Below are positions 34,505 through 43,581 of a stretch of 43,591 nucleotides of DNA, one piece after another (position 1 is the first letter of the stretch; each line of letters starts with the position of its first letter). This DNA comes from Hellea sp. (GTDB taxonomy: Bacteria; Pseudomonadota; Alphaproteobacteria; Caulobacterales; Maricaulaceae). The notes under the pieces were generated by a model that worked only from the letters and a program-made list of their open reading frames with translations, did no database searches and was not told the DNA's origin. Position numbers and translations under genes: made by a program. Location of the stretch: NCBI GenBank assembly GCA_020628425.1, contig JAHDEZ010000021.1:1-43591 (forward strand), in the 5' to 3' direction.

Positions 34505-36199
34505 TTACTCAGTCTCAGCCAGAGCCTCTTGCGCTTCTCGCAAGGCCTTCTGAGCTTTTTCAACCTTGCGGCGTGCATCACGGTCCATGTCAGAGGTATC
34601 TATATTCTCTAACATGCTGCTGGCAGCATCGACCATGATACCGGGTTTGGATTTCATCATATCGCCGGAATGAAAAACAAAGCTGTTTTCGCCATCGCTC
34701 GTAATATCAAAAGAGCTGTGGTTTTCCATGATGATAACTTTTCTTTGCTCACCATTTTCGTCAACAAAGGCTTCTACATCGATATCCAGGTCACCCATGA
34801 CATCTTCTGTCAATAATTCACCATCGGCACCCATACGCTTGACGATAATTCTGCGCTGACCTGCAGTTCCGGCAAGCTCTTCGATATCGACACCTTCCAT
34901 GGCCTCGGCGATCATGACCTCGAGCTCTTCCTCAGAAAGATGCGTTCCGTCACCCATTTTCTTGACCATGACACGCATTTGTCCGTCATGTCCGCCAGCC
35001 AGATCAACCGGCATATCGAGCGTTTCGAGTGGCACCTGAATGCGGTTTCCAATCTCGTCGATTTCCCAAGCCGTCGTGACACCATTTTCAGTGATAATTT
35101 CCACATGCTTCATTGTTTCGACGCCATTATCATTAGTGACCCACTTCATGACCTTCTTCTCGACCATTTCGTCGACAGCAGGCACATTTGGTGTATTTGG
35201 CGGGGTTTGGGCATTTGTCAGCGGAGCCGTCACCAGCAGCGCCATCGCGGCAGTCCCGGCAAGCGCAGCGCGCAGGCCCCGATTTTGAGTTGGATTTGTT
35301 TTGAGTATCATAAGTCTCTCCTTGAGAGGGTTACTAATGGTCAGTCCCAATGGCATGTTTGGCACCATGATCATTTGGGACGGGTTATTTGACAACCTTG
35401 CCGCTTTTATCAACGTATCGGCATAAGCTGTTTTGGTGGAGCGGTCATCGCCTAATAAGGCAATAACTCGAGCATCGCAGGCGGCCTCTTGGTCCGCCCG
35501 GAATTGAGAGGCCGCCAAATGAACCAGCGGGTTCGGCCAGTTCACGGCCCGGAAAACAAGTGCGGCAGCACTGATCCATAGATCCCCCTGTTTGATATGG
35601 CTAAGCTCATGCGCGATTGCGTGTGCGCGCTGATCTGCGGTGAATTCCATTTCAAAACCGGCCGGTAAGACAATCACAGGACGGCTCAGGCCGGCTACAA
35701 GCGGACCGCTTCCATCAATGGCCTGTCGAGCCATCGGAACCTGTCTAAGCCCCATATTTTGGGCCATCGACTTTATTAACTTTTGAGTTTCTGTCGGAAC
35801 CGGTCCAGTCGATTGCCTGATGGCGCTGTTAAACCGCGCCTGACGGACGGAGAGCCATAACAACCAAAGAGCCGCGCCTCCTAACCAGACGGTCATAATC
35901 AAAACCGCCCAGTTGAATTCGGAGCCTTCTGCTACCGCCGGTAATGACGCAGGGGTCAAGACGATGTCATTTAAATTCGTAACCATCGGCACAGTCGTTG
36001 TGTCGGACAAGGCTTTGGCTGGTAAGACAGGCAAAGCCGGTAATATAAGCCTTATGAGTGGGAGTAACCAGAGCGCGTAGGCAGTACCTGCCCCCAAATG
36101 GCGGGCGACAGGTTTACGGATCAGCATGACAAACAGGAGCAATAACGACACGGAAAGTCCGGTCTGCATGGCCCAATCTATGACGGTTGACGCACTCAT
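34505..36199 (-). CDS. BlaR1/MecR1-family M56 metallopeptidase with a novel-looking sensor domain
   Basis: 564 residues. Four N-terminal membrane segments (7-30, 40-60, about 97-118, 311-330) hold the M56 zinc protease: HELSH at 197-201 and E238 in ADQEAACD. BlaR1 senses a signal and then cleaves the repressor BlaI, which is encoded just upstream (ATGA overlap). In BlaR1 the outer domain is penicillin-binding with SxxK and KTG motifs. Here the outer part (residues 331-564) is acidic with a repeated element (QMRVMVKKMG at 407-416, QRRIIVKRMG at 448-457, QRKVIIM at 485-491) and a C-terminal coiled-coil-like KAQKALREAQEAL. So the ligand is unknown and probably not a beta-lactam. Confidence 0.87.
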   Translation of the reverse strand: MSASTVIDWAMQTGLSVSLLLLFVMLIRKPVARHLGAGTAYALWLLPLIRLILPALPVLPAKALSDTTTVPMVTNLNDIVLTPASLPAVAEGSEFNWAVLIMTVWLGGAALWLLWLSVRQARFNSAIRQSTGPVPTETQKLIKSMAQNMGLRQVPMARQAIDGSGPLVAGLSRPVIVLPAGFEMEFTADQRAHAIAHELSHIKQGDLWISAAALVFRAVNWPNPLVHLAASQFRADQEAACDARVIALLGDDRSTKTAYADTLIKAARLSNNPSQMIMVPNMPLGLTISNPLKERLMILKTNPTQNRGLRAALAGTAAMALLVTAPLTNAQTPPNTPNVPAVDEMVEKKVMKWVTNDNGVETMKHVEIITENGVTTAWEIDEIGNRIQVPLETLDMPVDLAGGHDGQMRVMVKKMGDGTHLSEEELEVMIAEAMEGVDIEELAGTAGQRRIIVKRMGADGELLTEDVMGDLDIDVEAFVDENGEQRKVIIMENHSSFDITSDGENSFVFHSGDMMKSKPGIMVDAASSMLENIDTSDMDRDARRKVEKAQKALREAQEALAETE

Positions 36200-36573
36200 T
36201 GTTTGAGCTCCTGGATCAAAGCTTCAAGCTCAGAAATATCCTGCTCAGACAACCCCTCACCTGCTGCTAAATGGGCGACAAGTGGCGCCGCGCGACCTCC
36301 GAATAAACGGTTGCTCAATTTTCTGACTGCGCTGCTGGCGTAGTCTTTCCTGGATACAAGTGGACTATAGAGATAGCGCCGTCCGTCCTGTTCGGTTTGG
36401 ACGACCTTTTTTTCGACCAGCCTCGACAAAAGCGTTTTGACGGTCCGGATGTTCCAGTCTTTGGCAGAGAGCTTTGACGCCACATCACTGGCGGCCAAAG
36501 GACTGTCTGCCCAAAGCACATCCATGACATCCAATTCGGCCTGACTGATCTGTTTTCTTGATTGTCGGGTCAT
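36196..36573 (-). CDS. BlaI/MecI/CopY family transcriptional repressor
   Basis: 125 residues: winged helix with QISQAELDVMDVLW, the recognition part NIRTVKTLLSRLVEKKVV and the dimerisation C-terminus. Repressors of this family bind TACA-n2-TGTA dyads and are inactivated by proteolysis by the partner M56 protease, encoded next with a four-base overlap. It is usually autoregulated; two such dyads lie upstream at 36590-36624. It is divergent from nothing; the gene at 36656 is on the same strand upstream. Confidence 0.92.
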   Translation of the reverse strand: MTRQSRKQISQAELDVMDVLWADSPLAASDVASKLSAKDWNIRTVKTLLSRLVEKKVVQTEQDGRRYLYSPLVSRKDYASSAVRKLSNRLFGGRAAPLVAHLAAGEGLSEQDISELEALIQELKQ

Positions 36574-36589
36574 AGCTCTCTCAAGTGAT

Positions 36590-36624
36590 TACAACTGTAG
36601 TCAATAATGATGACTACAGTTGTG
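36590..36624. promoter_or_regulatory. BlaI-type operator (two dyads)
   Basis: TACAACTGTA (36590-36599) matches TACA-n2-TGTA perfectly, and TACAGTTGTG (36615-36624) matches in 9 of 10 bases. They are also arms of a larger inverted repeat: ACAACTGTAGTCA (36591-36603) and its exact complement (36611-36623), spacer 7. It lies 17 bases before the repressor start codon, the expected place for autorepression. Confidence 0.8.
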
Positions 36625-36655
36625 GTCAATTAAAAAAGCCGTAATGTTAGCGTAA

Positions 36656-37117
36656 TTATGTTCCGTCGTTCAATGACGCGGCATATGGCATTCCATTGAA
36701 TATCGGATCCAGATATTTTTTACGATTACCCTGGGATTCCCATCCACCCACATTTTTCACGCAAAACCGCGTCGACTCGGGTGGCTGGCCATTACGCTTG
36801 CGACGCGCCTCAGCCCGTTCAAACGACTGAATGTCCCGAAAACTGGTCGCTGCACCACTGGCACATTGCGCCAATACGTCTCTTGGTGTCGTATTGGTAA
36901 TCTGGATAAACTCAGATCGATTATAAGCCTTGTATGAGACACGAATACGATCTCCGTCCAAATAAGATATGACCATCATCCGACGATAGGCCGGATTATC
37001 GGATGGAACACTTTCCAAAAATAAAACCGGACTCACGTCCGATTGTGCCATAGCTGGTGTCGCCATGGTTCCCATACTTAAAACAAGAGACAAAGTTAAA
37101 ACAGAACGCCTCAACAC
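36656..37117 (-). CDS. Secreted hypothetical protein
   Basis: 153 residues from GTG 37117, chosen because GGAGG lies 6 bases upstream and a Sec signal (LRRSVLTLSLVLSMGTMATP, cleavage near AMAQ) follows directly. The mature part has two cysteine residues (CASGAATSF and RFCVKNVGG) that may bridge. SYLDGDRIRVSYKAYNRSEF is the beta-rich core. No family recognised; periplasmic protein of unknown function. It lies on the same strand upstream of the blaI-type gene, but the BlaI operator lies between them, so separate control is likely. Confidence 0.75.
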   Translation of the reverse strand: MLRRSVLTLSLVLSMGTMATPAMAQSDVSPVLFLESVPSDNPAYRRMMVISYLDGDRIRVSYKAYNRSEFIQITNTTPRDVLAQCASGAATSFRDIQSFERAEARRKRNGQPPESTRFCVKNVGGWESQGNRKKYLDPIFNGMPYAASLNDGT

Positions 37118-37270
37118 GATTTTCCTCCAATATATTGCCCCGCCATTCGTGGGCTTATACTGCAAGAAATATGCCCGCGCATCCGGGAATTGCAGTTAAA
37201 ATACTGACGATTTGTCCAGCTTTGCGGTATTTAACCCACCAAAATTAATAGTCCATTCCTCTCGATAGCT

Positions 37271-38419
37271 TTAACGAGAAAAGGCATCAAAAAAGGATGC
37301 AATACTCGCTATCAGGCGGGCCTCATCGGCATCATCACAGTAAAGATGGGGTGTCAGTCTTAGATTTGGCCCCCTCGCAGAAACAAAAATTTGCTCCCTG
37401 GCCAAATGAGCCATGAACGCGTTTAAATCGATTTCCGAATGGTATAGCCCGAGATAATGACCGGCCCTCAGTTCACGCCTTGGCCCGGAAAACCCAAACT
37501 CAGCCATAGCACCTTCTATACGGTCGGTCTGAGCGGCGAGCGTATTCGAAATATTTGCTACGCCCCAATCGAGAATTTGCGTCAGCGCAGCACTGGCACC
37601 TCCCAGTTGTCCGGGGTTAGACTTCTCGCCCATATCATAACGGCGAGCCCCGGATTGTAACTCATCGCGATAACGAGTGAGGCCTTTGAAGTCCACGCTA
37701 CCTTGGCGGTTTATCCAGTTCCGCTCCAGAGGTTCACCCTCATGCCAGCGGGGATCCACATAGATAAATCCCAGAGAATAAGGCCCCATAAGCCATTTAT
37801 AAGTCGCACAAATGGCGAAGTCAGGACGAACAATAGACGCGTCGAAGACTTGCGCTCCCAATGATTGCGTTAGATCAAGAACCAGAGCACCGCCCGTTTT
37901 ATCTAACGCAGCACGGATTTTGACCAAGTCAATCGTAGCACCGCTGGACCAATGGGTCTGCGGAATTGCGACGACAGCCGTGTCGCGATCTATATTTTCC
38001 AGTATGGCTGTCGTCCAGTCCTCATCGGACGGTTTCGCGATCAGTCTAAACTCGGCATTCGCCGCCCGGCATTTGTCCTGCCAAGGATAGATATGAGACG
38101 GAAACTGATCTTCCAACGCCAAAATTGTCTGCCCTACTGATACTGGTAGATTATTGGCTGCAATCTGTGTTCCGTAACTAACCGAAGGAATAATGGCGAC
38201 ATTTTCGGACGGGCCACCAAAGACCCGTCCGGCCAGAACGCGCGCGGTTTCGCAAAAGGTAAAAAATTGATCGGAGCCATAGGTCCAAGGCCGCTGTTTC
38301 AATGCAACTCCCTCCCCCATAGCAGTGACGACGCTATGCATAAGCGGCGACATATATGCATTATTGAAATAGGCAACATCCGCCGGAATATCAAAAAGGT
38401 GTTTCTGAGACGCAATCAT
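37271..38419 (-). CDS. Class V aminotransferase family enzyme (PLP-dependent)
   Basis: 382 residues from ATG 38419; an earlier in-frame start adds 14 residues and is unlikely. Class V fold: AYFNNAYMSPL opening, then IPSVSYGTQIAANN, VAIPQTHWSSG, LVLDLTQSLGA with the aspartate for PLP, and the Schiff-base lysine K208 in ATYKWLMGP. Relatives include kynureninase-like, cysteine-desulfurase-like and isopenicillin-epimerase-like enzymes; this one looks closest to the last two but no substrate can be assigned. It is cytosolic. Divergent from the CcmI-like gene. Confidence 0.88.
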   Translation of the reverse strand: MIASQKHLFDIPADVAYFNNAYMSPLMHSVVTAMGEGVALKQRPWTYGSDQFFTFCETARVLAGRVFGGPSENVAIIPSVSYGTQIAANNLPVSVGQTILALEDQFPSHIYPWQDKCRAANAEFRLIAKPSDEDWTTAILENIDRDTAVVAIPQTHWSSGATIDLVKIRAALDKTGGALVLDLTQSLGAQVFDASIVRPDFAICATYKWLMGPYSLGFIYVDPRWHEGEPLERNWINRQGSVDFKGLTRYRDELQSGARRYDMGEKSNPGQLGGASAALTQILDWGVANISNTLAAQTDRIEGAMAEFGFSGPRRELRAGHYLGLYHSEIDLNAFMAHLAREQIFVSARGPNLRLTPHLYCDDADEARLIASIASFFDAFSR

Positions 38420-38481
38420 GCCGCATCCATAACAGTTTCGCGCATCTATGACAGGGCTCAATTTTGTTCTAATAGAATAAT

Positions 38482-39405
38482 GTGATCTGGTTTTTACTCA
38501 TAGCGACCCTCATCGTCGTGGGGGTTTTTCTATTTGCTCCGCTGCTGATGGGCCCGGGCGCGGTTAAGACTAAATCTCCAATTCTTGGGTTTGCATCTTT
38601 GACCTTGGCTGGGGCAGCAGGCCTTTATGGATGGTTAGGCCAACCGGCATTAACAACGGCCAGCGCTCAGGAACACCTTAAAGCGCAACATTACTATGCA
38701 GACCGTCAGGTTGGTGCGTCGAAAACAGCCTATGAAGGCCTCTTAGAAATATTTCCTGATGATAGCGGTTTGAAGGCGGAATTTGAAAAAAGTCAAACAG
38801 ACCTGCGTGACCTTGCCCGGTTTTACTACTTGGAGGGTCAATTACGACAATCCGTTGAAACCTATGAAGCCCTTATCGAAAACTATCCAGAGGATACGGC
38901 GCTAAAGTCAGAGTATGACTCCATGCTAGCGGACCTCGCCACGATACCCCGCGAACAGTTGAGAAAAATTCAGACTGTCGGCGACTTAAAGCAAACCCTG
39001 CGCGAGAGCCGTTCCAGAAATCCATCCGAATGGAGGCAACTCGGTGACCTGCAAATGCAATTAGGGGATTATAACGGCGCCCTTATATCATACCAGGAAA
39101 TGGTAGCATCAGCCCCCATCGATCCAACTTATGCCGATATTCTCGCTCGTGCAGAAACCTTCGTTGAAACCCGTAAACAAGCCAACGAAATGACACCAGA
39201 GGAGCAACAGGCCATGTTTGAAAATATGGTTTCTGGATTAGCAGCACGGCTATATGAAAGCGGAGGTACAGAGGCGGAGTGGTCGCGCCTTATCCGTTCC
39301 CGCCGCGCGTTGGGTCAATCACAGGCTCTCGCACAAGATATGGAAAAACTCAAACAGGTCTTTGCCGATCAACCTGATGTAATAACGCGCATTCTAAAGC
39401 CGTAA
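38482..39405 (+). CDS. CcmI/CycH-like TPR protein
   Basis: 307 residues from GTG 38482. Two N-terminal membrane segments (3-23 and 35-52) are followed by a periplasmic TPR-like region (YYLEGQLRQSVETYEALIEN, QLGDLQMQLGDYNGALISYQ). The C-terminal segment MTPEEQQAMFENMVSGLAARLY matches the tail of CcmI, the cytochrome c maturation protein that holds apocytochrome for heme attachment. In other alphaproteobacteria ccmI is next to other ccm genes; here none of them is in the window, so a separate role is possible. Confidence 0.78.
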   Translation: MIWFLLIATLIVVGVFLFAPLLMGPGAVKTKSPILGFASLTLAGAAGLYGWLGQPALTTASAQEHLKAQHYYADRQVGASKTAYEGLLEIFPDDSGLKAEFEKSQTDLRDLARFYYLEGQLRQSVETYEALIENYPEDTALKSEYDSMLADLATIPREQLRKIQTVGDLKQTLRESRSRNPSEWRQLGDLQMQLGDYNGALISYQEMVASAPIDPTYADILARAETFVETRKQANEMTPEEQQAMFENMVSGLAARLYESGGTEAEWSRLIRSRRALGQSQALAQDMEKLKQVFADQPDVITRILKP

Positions 39406-39407
39406 AC

Positions 39408-40121
39408 CTATTTCAAATTGGCTTCGAACCGAGCTTTAATTTGCCGGGCACGCAATAATTGAAACGTTGCCGTACGTTCCCAGAGATAAAAAGAGTTCAA
39501 CAAACCAGCATCGAGGCAAGCTTCGGACATCGGTTTTTCCATTGTCAATATTCGGATACGGGCGCCATCTAAACTGGGGATTTCTGTTAACGCGCTGAAC
39601 GCTACACCGCTTTGGTTTTCGATATGATTTTTGAAAGGTTGTTGTTCGAGCCAATCGAGCGTCTTTTGAGTTTGAACAACCTGTCGCTCAAACTCCTTAA
39701 TAGCCTCCCTCCTTTCCTCATCCATAAGCGACAAAAACTGATCATTATTCGTCAAGGCGGATAATGCCGTTTGTCGAATACTTAGAAAAGCGGTTCCGCG
39801 AATGACATTTATTCCTGTATTAAGTTTGACCTTGCCAGCATCATTGCTCTCACAGCTCCTCAATATATCAATAGCATTTTCTACATGTCTAAGGTTAGCT
39901 TCAAGACCAGCCAAAAAGTTATCAGCTGCTTTTATATTGGCGTAATTTTCATCGGCAAATCTTGACTGAGCATCCGCAAAGGCGTGACGTGTCTGCCGTA
40001 ATTCATTCCAGTTCCCCAGTTGTATCCCGATAAAGACACCAAAGACCACAATCAGGAAATCCAGAAAAACCGCTAACCAGTTTTGACCTTTGATGTTTTT
40101 TGTCAGATGCCTCAGTCGCAT
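39408..40121 (-). CDS. One-TM hypothetical protein
   Basis: 237 residues from ATG 40121; upstream in-frame reading (24 residues) lacks a plausible start context. A basic N-terminus (MRLRHLTKNIKGQNWLAVF) leads to one membrane segment (LDFLIVVFGVFIGIQLGNWN), then a helical region with cysteines. I recall uncharacterised proteins with the pattern LDFLIVVxGVFIGxQxxNWNE; no function is known to me. Topology suggests a membrane-anchored outside domain. Convergent with the CcmI-like gene (2 bases apart). Confidence 0.75.
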   Translation of the reverse strand: MRLRHLTKNIKGQNWLAVFLDFLIVVFGVFIGIQLGNWNELRQTRHAFADAQSRFADENYANIKAADNFLAGLEANLRHVENAIDILRSCESNDAGKVKLNTGINVIRGTAFLSIRQTALSALTNNDQFLSLMDEERREAIKEFERQVVQTQKTLDWLEQQPFKNHIENQSGVAFSALTEIPSLDGARIRILTMEKPMSEACLDAGLLNSFYLWERTATFQLLRARQIKARFEANLK

Positions 40122-40228
40122 GCCGCATTCTATACAGAAATTAAGCTTGTTTAAAGGCTTGTTTAGCAAACCGTCAGTACGCGTTAAACGCAAGAAGGCG
40201 GGACCATCCCGCCTTTATATCAACAACG

Positions 40229-41074
40229 CTATCTAATTGGTGAAATGAGCTCCGGGGCCGTCACGAGTTGACGTACACCATGGGATTTCGTCTCATTAAA
40301 GACGTTACCGTCTGCCGCCCATTTGTGCAGAGAACTGATATCAACACGTGCACATTGAGGACGCACTGACCAGGTCACTTTCATGGGTGAACATACGGAT
40401 TGTGTGTAGCTTGGTCCCGTTGTTGAGCCGCGAAAGACGACGGGCTTACCAGTATCATTGGGGATACGTTTGGCCTGATGGAAACCATTTTGTACATTGC
40501 CGCCATAAGCAAGCTCCGTGAAGTCATAGGCATTGTCCGGGTCATTAACGACCAAGAAGACCTGGGTCTCAACCCGCAACAGCGGGTCATCACATCCATC
40601 GGTTAAACACGATCCGAGACCTTCGCCAGGCTCAATATCACAGGATGTGTGGACCCAGTGGACCTCTATAGTGTCTCCGGGTTTCACCCCCTTATAGGCG
40701 CCTTTTCCATTCATCGGATCAGTGAGTTGGGCCTCTGTGAGACTATCAGTGTCATTACAGGCAAAACCCCCGCTATCCGTATTGTTTACAAATTTTGAAA
40801 AGCCCGGACCTTTATGCTCGGCATTTGTATGGGTATGAATATTACACAGATTCATTTTACGATAGTTCGGAGCCATTGGAAACTTGGTGGTATTAGTCCC
40901 GGCCGTAAAGGTAATATCCCGCGGCGTTTGCGGACCAAAATCTGTACAAAGCTCGCCAGCCTCAGTCACCTCTGTCGCTTTAGACTCTTTATTTTCAGCT
41001 TTGCTGTCATCTCCGGAACAGGCGGCCAGGGTTAAAAGTGTAGCAGCGACACCTACTTTGAAAAGTGTTTTCAT
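40229..41074 (-). CDS. Delta-class carbonic anhydrase, lipoprotein
   Basis: 281 residues. A lipoprotein signal (MKTLFKVGVAATLLTLAAC) puts it in the periplasm or outer membrane. The core has LCNIHTHTNAEHKGPGF (His80, 82, 87) and IEVHWVHTSCD (His139, 142), which I associate with the delta class of carbonic anhydrases first described in diatoms; His residues in these two blocks are the likely zinc ligands. It would convert CO2 and bicarbonate outside the cytoplasm. Several cysteines (C106, C145, C156, C161) may bridge. Base composition is not unusual. Its upstream region (41075-41220) has striking inverted repeats; it lies downstream of the ribosomal operon terminator. Confidence 0.82.
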   Translation of the reverse strand: MKTLFKVGVAATLLTLAACSGDDSKAENKESKATEVTEAGELCTDFGPQTPRDITFTAGTNTTKFPMAPNYRKMNLCNIHTHTNAEHKGPGFSKFVNNTDSGGFACNDTDSLTEAQLTDPMNGKGAYKGVKPGDTIEVHWVHTSCDIEPGEGLGSCLTDGCDDPLLRVETQVFLVVNDPDNAYDFTELAYGGNVQNGFHQAKRIPNDTGKPVVFRGSTTGPSYTQSVCSPMKVTWSVRPQCARVDISSLHKWAADGNVFNETKSHGVRQLVTAPELISPIR

Positions 41075-41102
41075 TTTACTCTCTCACAGTTTGGTGCAGC
41101 CA

Positions 41103-41171
41103 CAGTGCCTGAGGTTAGTGACTGGCACTGCTGCTGCGCAAAAAATGTAAGTAATGTTGTTTAACCTCAGG
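41103..41171. promoter_or_regulatory. Inverted repeats upstream of the carbonic anhydrase
   Basis: CCTGAGGTTA (41108-41117) and its exact complement TAACCTCAGG (41162-41171) are 54 bases apart, about five helical turns. A second pair, CAGTGCC (41103-41109) and GGCACTG (41124-41130), overlaps it. They could be operator half-sites for looping or a folded leader. They lie 29-97 bases before the gene's ATG. Confidence 0.5.
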
Positions 41172-41226
41172 TTTTGTACGCCGGCCTTTTGAAAATGGAT
41201 CTCAATATAGTGAACTTTTCACAAAA

Positions 41227-41250
41227 AAACCCGCCTCCAAGGGCGGGTTT
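41227..41250 (-). terminator. Terminator of the rpsM-rpsK-rpoA-rplQ operon
   Basis: AAACCCGCC (41227-41235) pairs with GGCGGGTTT (41242-41250), loop TCCAAG. On the minus strand it is followed by a T-run (the A-run at 41223-41229). It is 24 bases past the rplQ stop. Confidence 0.88.
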
Positions 41251-41274
41251 CTTATAATTCGATTTGCGAGACGT

Positions 41275-41694
41275 TTATGCGTCTTCGGCCTCTTCCGCTT
41301 CCATACGGGCGCGGTCAGCGGCGCCTTTGGCGCTCTCGTCACGGTCAACAAACTCGATAACAGCCATAGGGGCATTGTCACCGTAGCGGAAACCCGCCTT
41401 CATAATGCGGATATACCCGCCTTGACGTTCTGCATAACGTGGACCCAAAACGTCAAAAAGCTTCTTGGTCATTTCTTTGTTGCGCGTGCGGGCAACAGCC
41501 AGACGGCGGGAATTCAGGTCACCTTTTTTGGCCAGAGTGACTAGCTTCTCAACAAAAGGCCGCAGCTCTTTGGCTTTCGGCAAAGTCGTCACAATCTGTT
41601 CATGCTCGATAAGGCTCGATGCCATATTAGCGAACATCGCCTTACGGTGCGACGAAGTGCGGTTTAACTTACGATGGGCAATGCGGTGGCGCAT
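41275..41694 (-). CDS. rplQ: 50S ribosomal protein L17
   Basis: 139 residues. It starts [20 protein letters not shown], the invariant L17 opening. An acidic C-terminal extension of about 25 residues ([18 protein letters not shown]) is found in several alphaproteobacteria. Part of the large ribosomal subunit near the exit tunnel. Last gene of the operon, 27 bases after rpoA. Confidence 0.98.
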   Translation of the reverse strand: MRHRIAHRKLNRTSSHRKAMFANMASSLIEHEQIVTTLPKAKELRPFVEKLVTLAKKGDLNSRRLAVARTRNKEMTKKLFDVLGPRYAERQGGYIRIMKAGFRYGDNAPMAVIEFVDRDESAKGAADRARMEAEEAEDA

Positions 41695-41721
41695 GACGAA
41701 ATCCTTTTTGAATAGGCCGGG

Positions 41722-42738
41722 TTAGATCCGGTCGTCGTATTTTTTAGCTAATTCTTCGATATTTTCCGGCGGCCAGTTAGGTGCATCCATACCCAGATGC
41801 AGCCCCATAGCGGCCAGAACCTCTTTGATCTCGTTCAACGACTTGCGACCAAAGTTCGGCGTCCGCAGCATTTCAGACTCAGACTTCTGAATGAGGTCAC
41901 CAATATAAACGATATTGTCGTTTTTGAGACAATTGGCGGAACGAACAGATAGTTCAAGCTCTTCGACCTTACGCAGCAACGCCGGATTAAAGTCAAGCTC
42001 GGGCTTGTCGGCCTCACGGACACTATCTTCAGGGTCGTCAAAGTTAACAAAGACCTGAAACTGATCTTGCAGGATACGAGCGGCAACAGCCACAGCATCT
42101 TCAGGGGTTACAGCACCGTTTGTTTCAATGTCGATAAACAGCTTATCATAGTCGAGAACCTGACCTTCACGCGTATCTTCGACGCGGTAAGCAACGCGCT
42201 TGACGGGCGAGTAAAGCGCATCAATAGAAATCAGACCAATCGGCGCATCTTCCGGACGAGACGCAGCAGCAGGCACATAGCCCTTACCGGTTGTCACAGT
42301 CAATTCCATACGCAGTTCGGAACCCTCATCCATTGTACAAATGACATGGTCAGGGTTCAAAATTTCTACATCGGCCGTTTCCTCAATGTCAGCCCCAGTC
42401 ACAGGGCCGGCACCTGTTTTTTTCAACAACAAACGCTTGGGGCCTTCGCTGTGCATACGGACAGCCAGGTCTTTTAAGTTGAGGACGATATTCGTGACAT
42501 CTTCCCGTACACCCTGAATAGAGGTGAACTCGTGTACAACACCGTCGATTTGAACGGCGCTGACCGCCGACCCTTGCAGGGACGATAAAAGCACGCGGCG
42601 CAGCGCGTTACCTAATGTCATACCAAAGCCGCGCTCCAGCGGTTCAGCAGTAATGGTTGCAAAGCGTTCCGGCTCACGACCCGGGATAATTTCCGGATTG
42701 ATGGGACGGATGAGTTCTTGCCAGTTCTTTTCAATCAC
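41722..42738 (-). CDS. rpoA: RNA polymerase alpha subunit
   Basis: 338 residues. The N-terminal domain ([34 protein letters not shown]-like [20 protein letters not shown]) makes the dimer that starts polymerase assembly; the C-terminal domain ([32 protein letters not shown]) contacts promoter UP elements and activators. Standard length and motifs. Spaced 73 bases from rpsK. Confidence 0.98.
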   Translation of the reverse strand: MIEKNWQELIRPINPEIIPGREPERFATITAEPLERGFGMTLGNALRRVLLSSLQGSAVSAVQIDGVVHEFTSIQGVREDVTNIVLNLKDLAVRMHSEGPKRLLLKKTGAGPVTGADIEETADVEILNPDHVICTMDEGSELRMELTVTTGKGYVPAAASRPEDAPIGLISIDALYSPVKRVAYRVEDTREGQVLDYDKLFIDIETNGAVTPEDAVAVAARILQDQFQVFVNFDDPEDSVREADKPELDFNPALLRKVEELELSVRSANCLKNDNIVYIGDLIQKSESEMLRTPNFGRKSLNEIKEVLAAMGLHLGMDAPNWPPENIEELAKKYDDRI

Positions 42739-42811
42739 AGTCTTGCCTCTTTAAGCAAATGGCGGACCCTACAGCCCGCGCTATAAATAAATCGTTTCGA
42801 GGGTTCGAAAC

Positions 42812-43201
42812 TTAGACGCGGCGACGCTTGGGTGGACGACAGCCATTGTGCGGAATAGGCGTCACGTCACGAATTGTCGTGATGGTGAAGCCAGCCGCCT
42901 GCAGTGCGCGAACAGCACTTTCACGACCGGAGCCCGGGCCGTTAACATTGACTTCCAGAGTTGTCATACCATGCTCGGCCGCTTTACGAGCAGCTTCCTC
43001 AGCAGCCACCTGAGCGGCGTAAGGTGTTGACTTTCTCGAGCCTTTGAAGCCCATCATACCCGCTGAACACCAGGATACAGTATTGCCCTGGGCATCCGTA
43101 ATGGTGATCATAGTATTGTTAAACGTCGAATTCACATGGGCGACACCGGATGTGATATTCTTGCGATCCGCGCGGCGGACGCGACCTGGTTCTTTAGCCA
43201 T
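42812..43201 (-). CDS. rpsK: 30S ribosomal protein S11
   Basis: 129 residues, with [20 protein letters not shown] and [17 protein letters not shown]; the C-terminus ends [17 protein letters not shown], exactly the S11 pattern. It lines the mRNA path on the small-subunit platform. Between rpsM (11-base gap) and rpoA in the alpha operon. Confidence 0.98.
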   Translation of the reverse strand: MAKEPGRVRRADRKNITSGVAHVNSTFNNTMITITDAQGNTVSWCSAGMMGFKGSRKSTPYAAQVAAEEAARKAAEHGMTTLEVNVNGPGSGRESAVRALQAAGFTITTIRDVTPIPHNGCRPPKRRRV

Positions 43202-43212
43202 TGTCTAGCCCC

Positions 43213-43581
43213 CTACTTCTTCTTGCCAGCGATCGGCTTGGCCGGACCTTTACGAGTCCGAGCATTTGTATGCGTACGTTGACCGCGAACCGGCAGGCCA
43301 CGACGGTGACGCAGACCACGATAGTTACCCATATCCATCAGACGCTTAATGTTCTGATTACGCTCACGACGAAGGTCACCTTCAACTTGGTAATCCGCAT
43401 CAATCGTTTCACGGATTTTCAAAACTTCAGCATCGGTCAGCTCATTGACGCGACGCTCAGCGGAAATACCGACCTTTTCGCAGATTGCCTCTGAGATGGC
43501 CGGACCAATACCGTAAATATATGTGAGCGCGATAATTACGCGCTTATTTGTGGGAATGTTTACACCCGCAATACGTGCCAC
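43213..43581 (-). CDS. rpsM: 30S ribosomal protein S13
   Basis: 122 residues from GTG 43581, preceded by GGAGG five bases upstream at the edge of the window. [40 protein letters not shown] and [16 protein letters not shown] are S13 signatures; it contacts the head-to-body bridge and P-site tRNA. The GTG start is likely real, as no ATG is near. Confidence 0.97.
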   Translation of the reverse strand: MARIAGVNIPTNKRVIIALTYIYGIGPAISEAICEKVGISAERRVNELTDAEVLKIRETIDADYQVEGDLRRERNQNIKRLMDMGNYRGLRHRRGLPVRGQRTHTNARTRKGPAKPIAGKKK

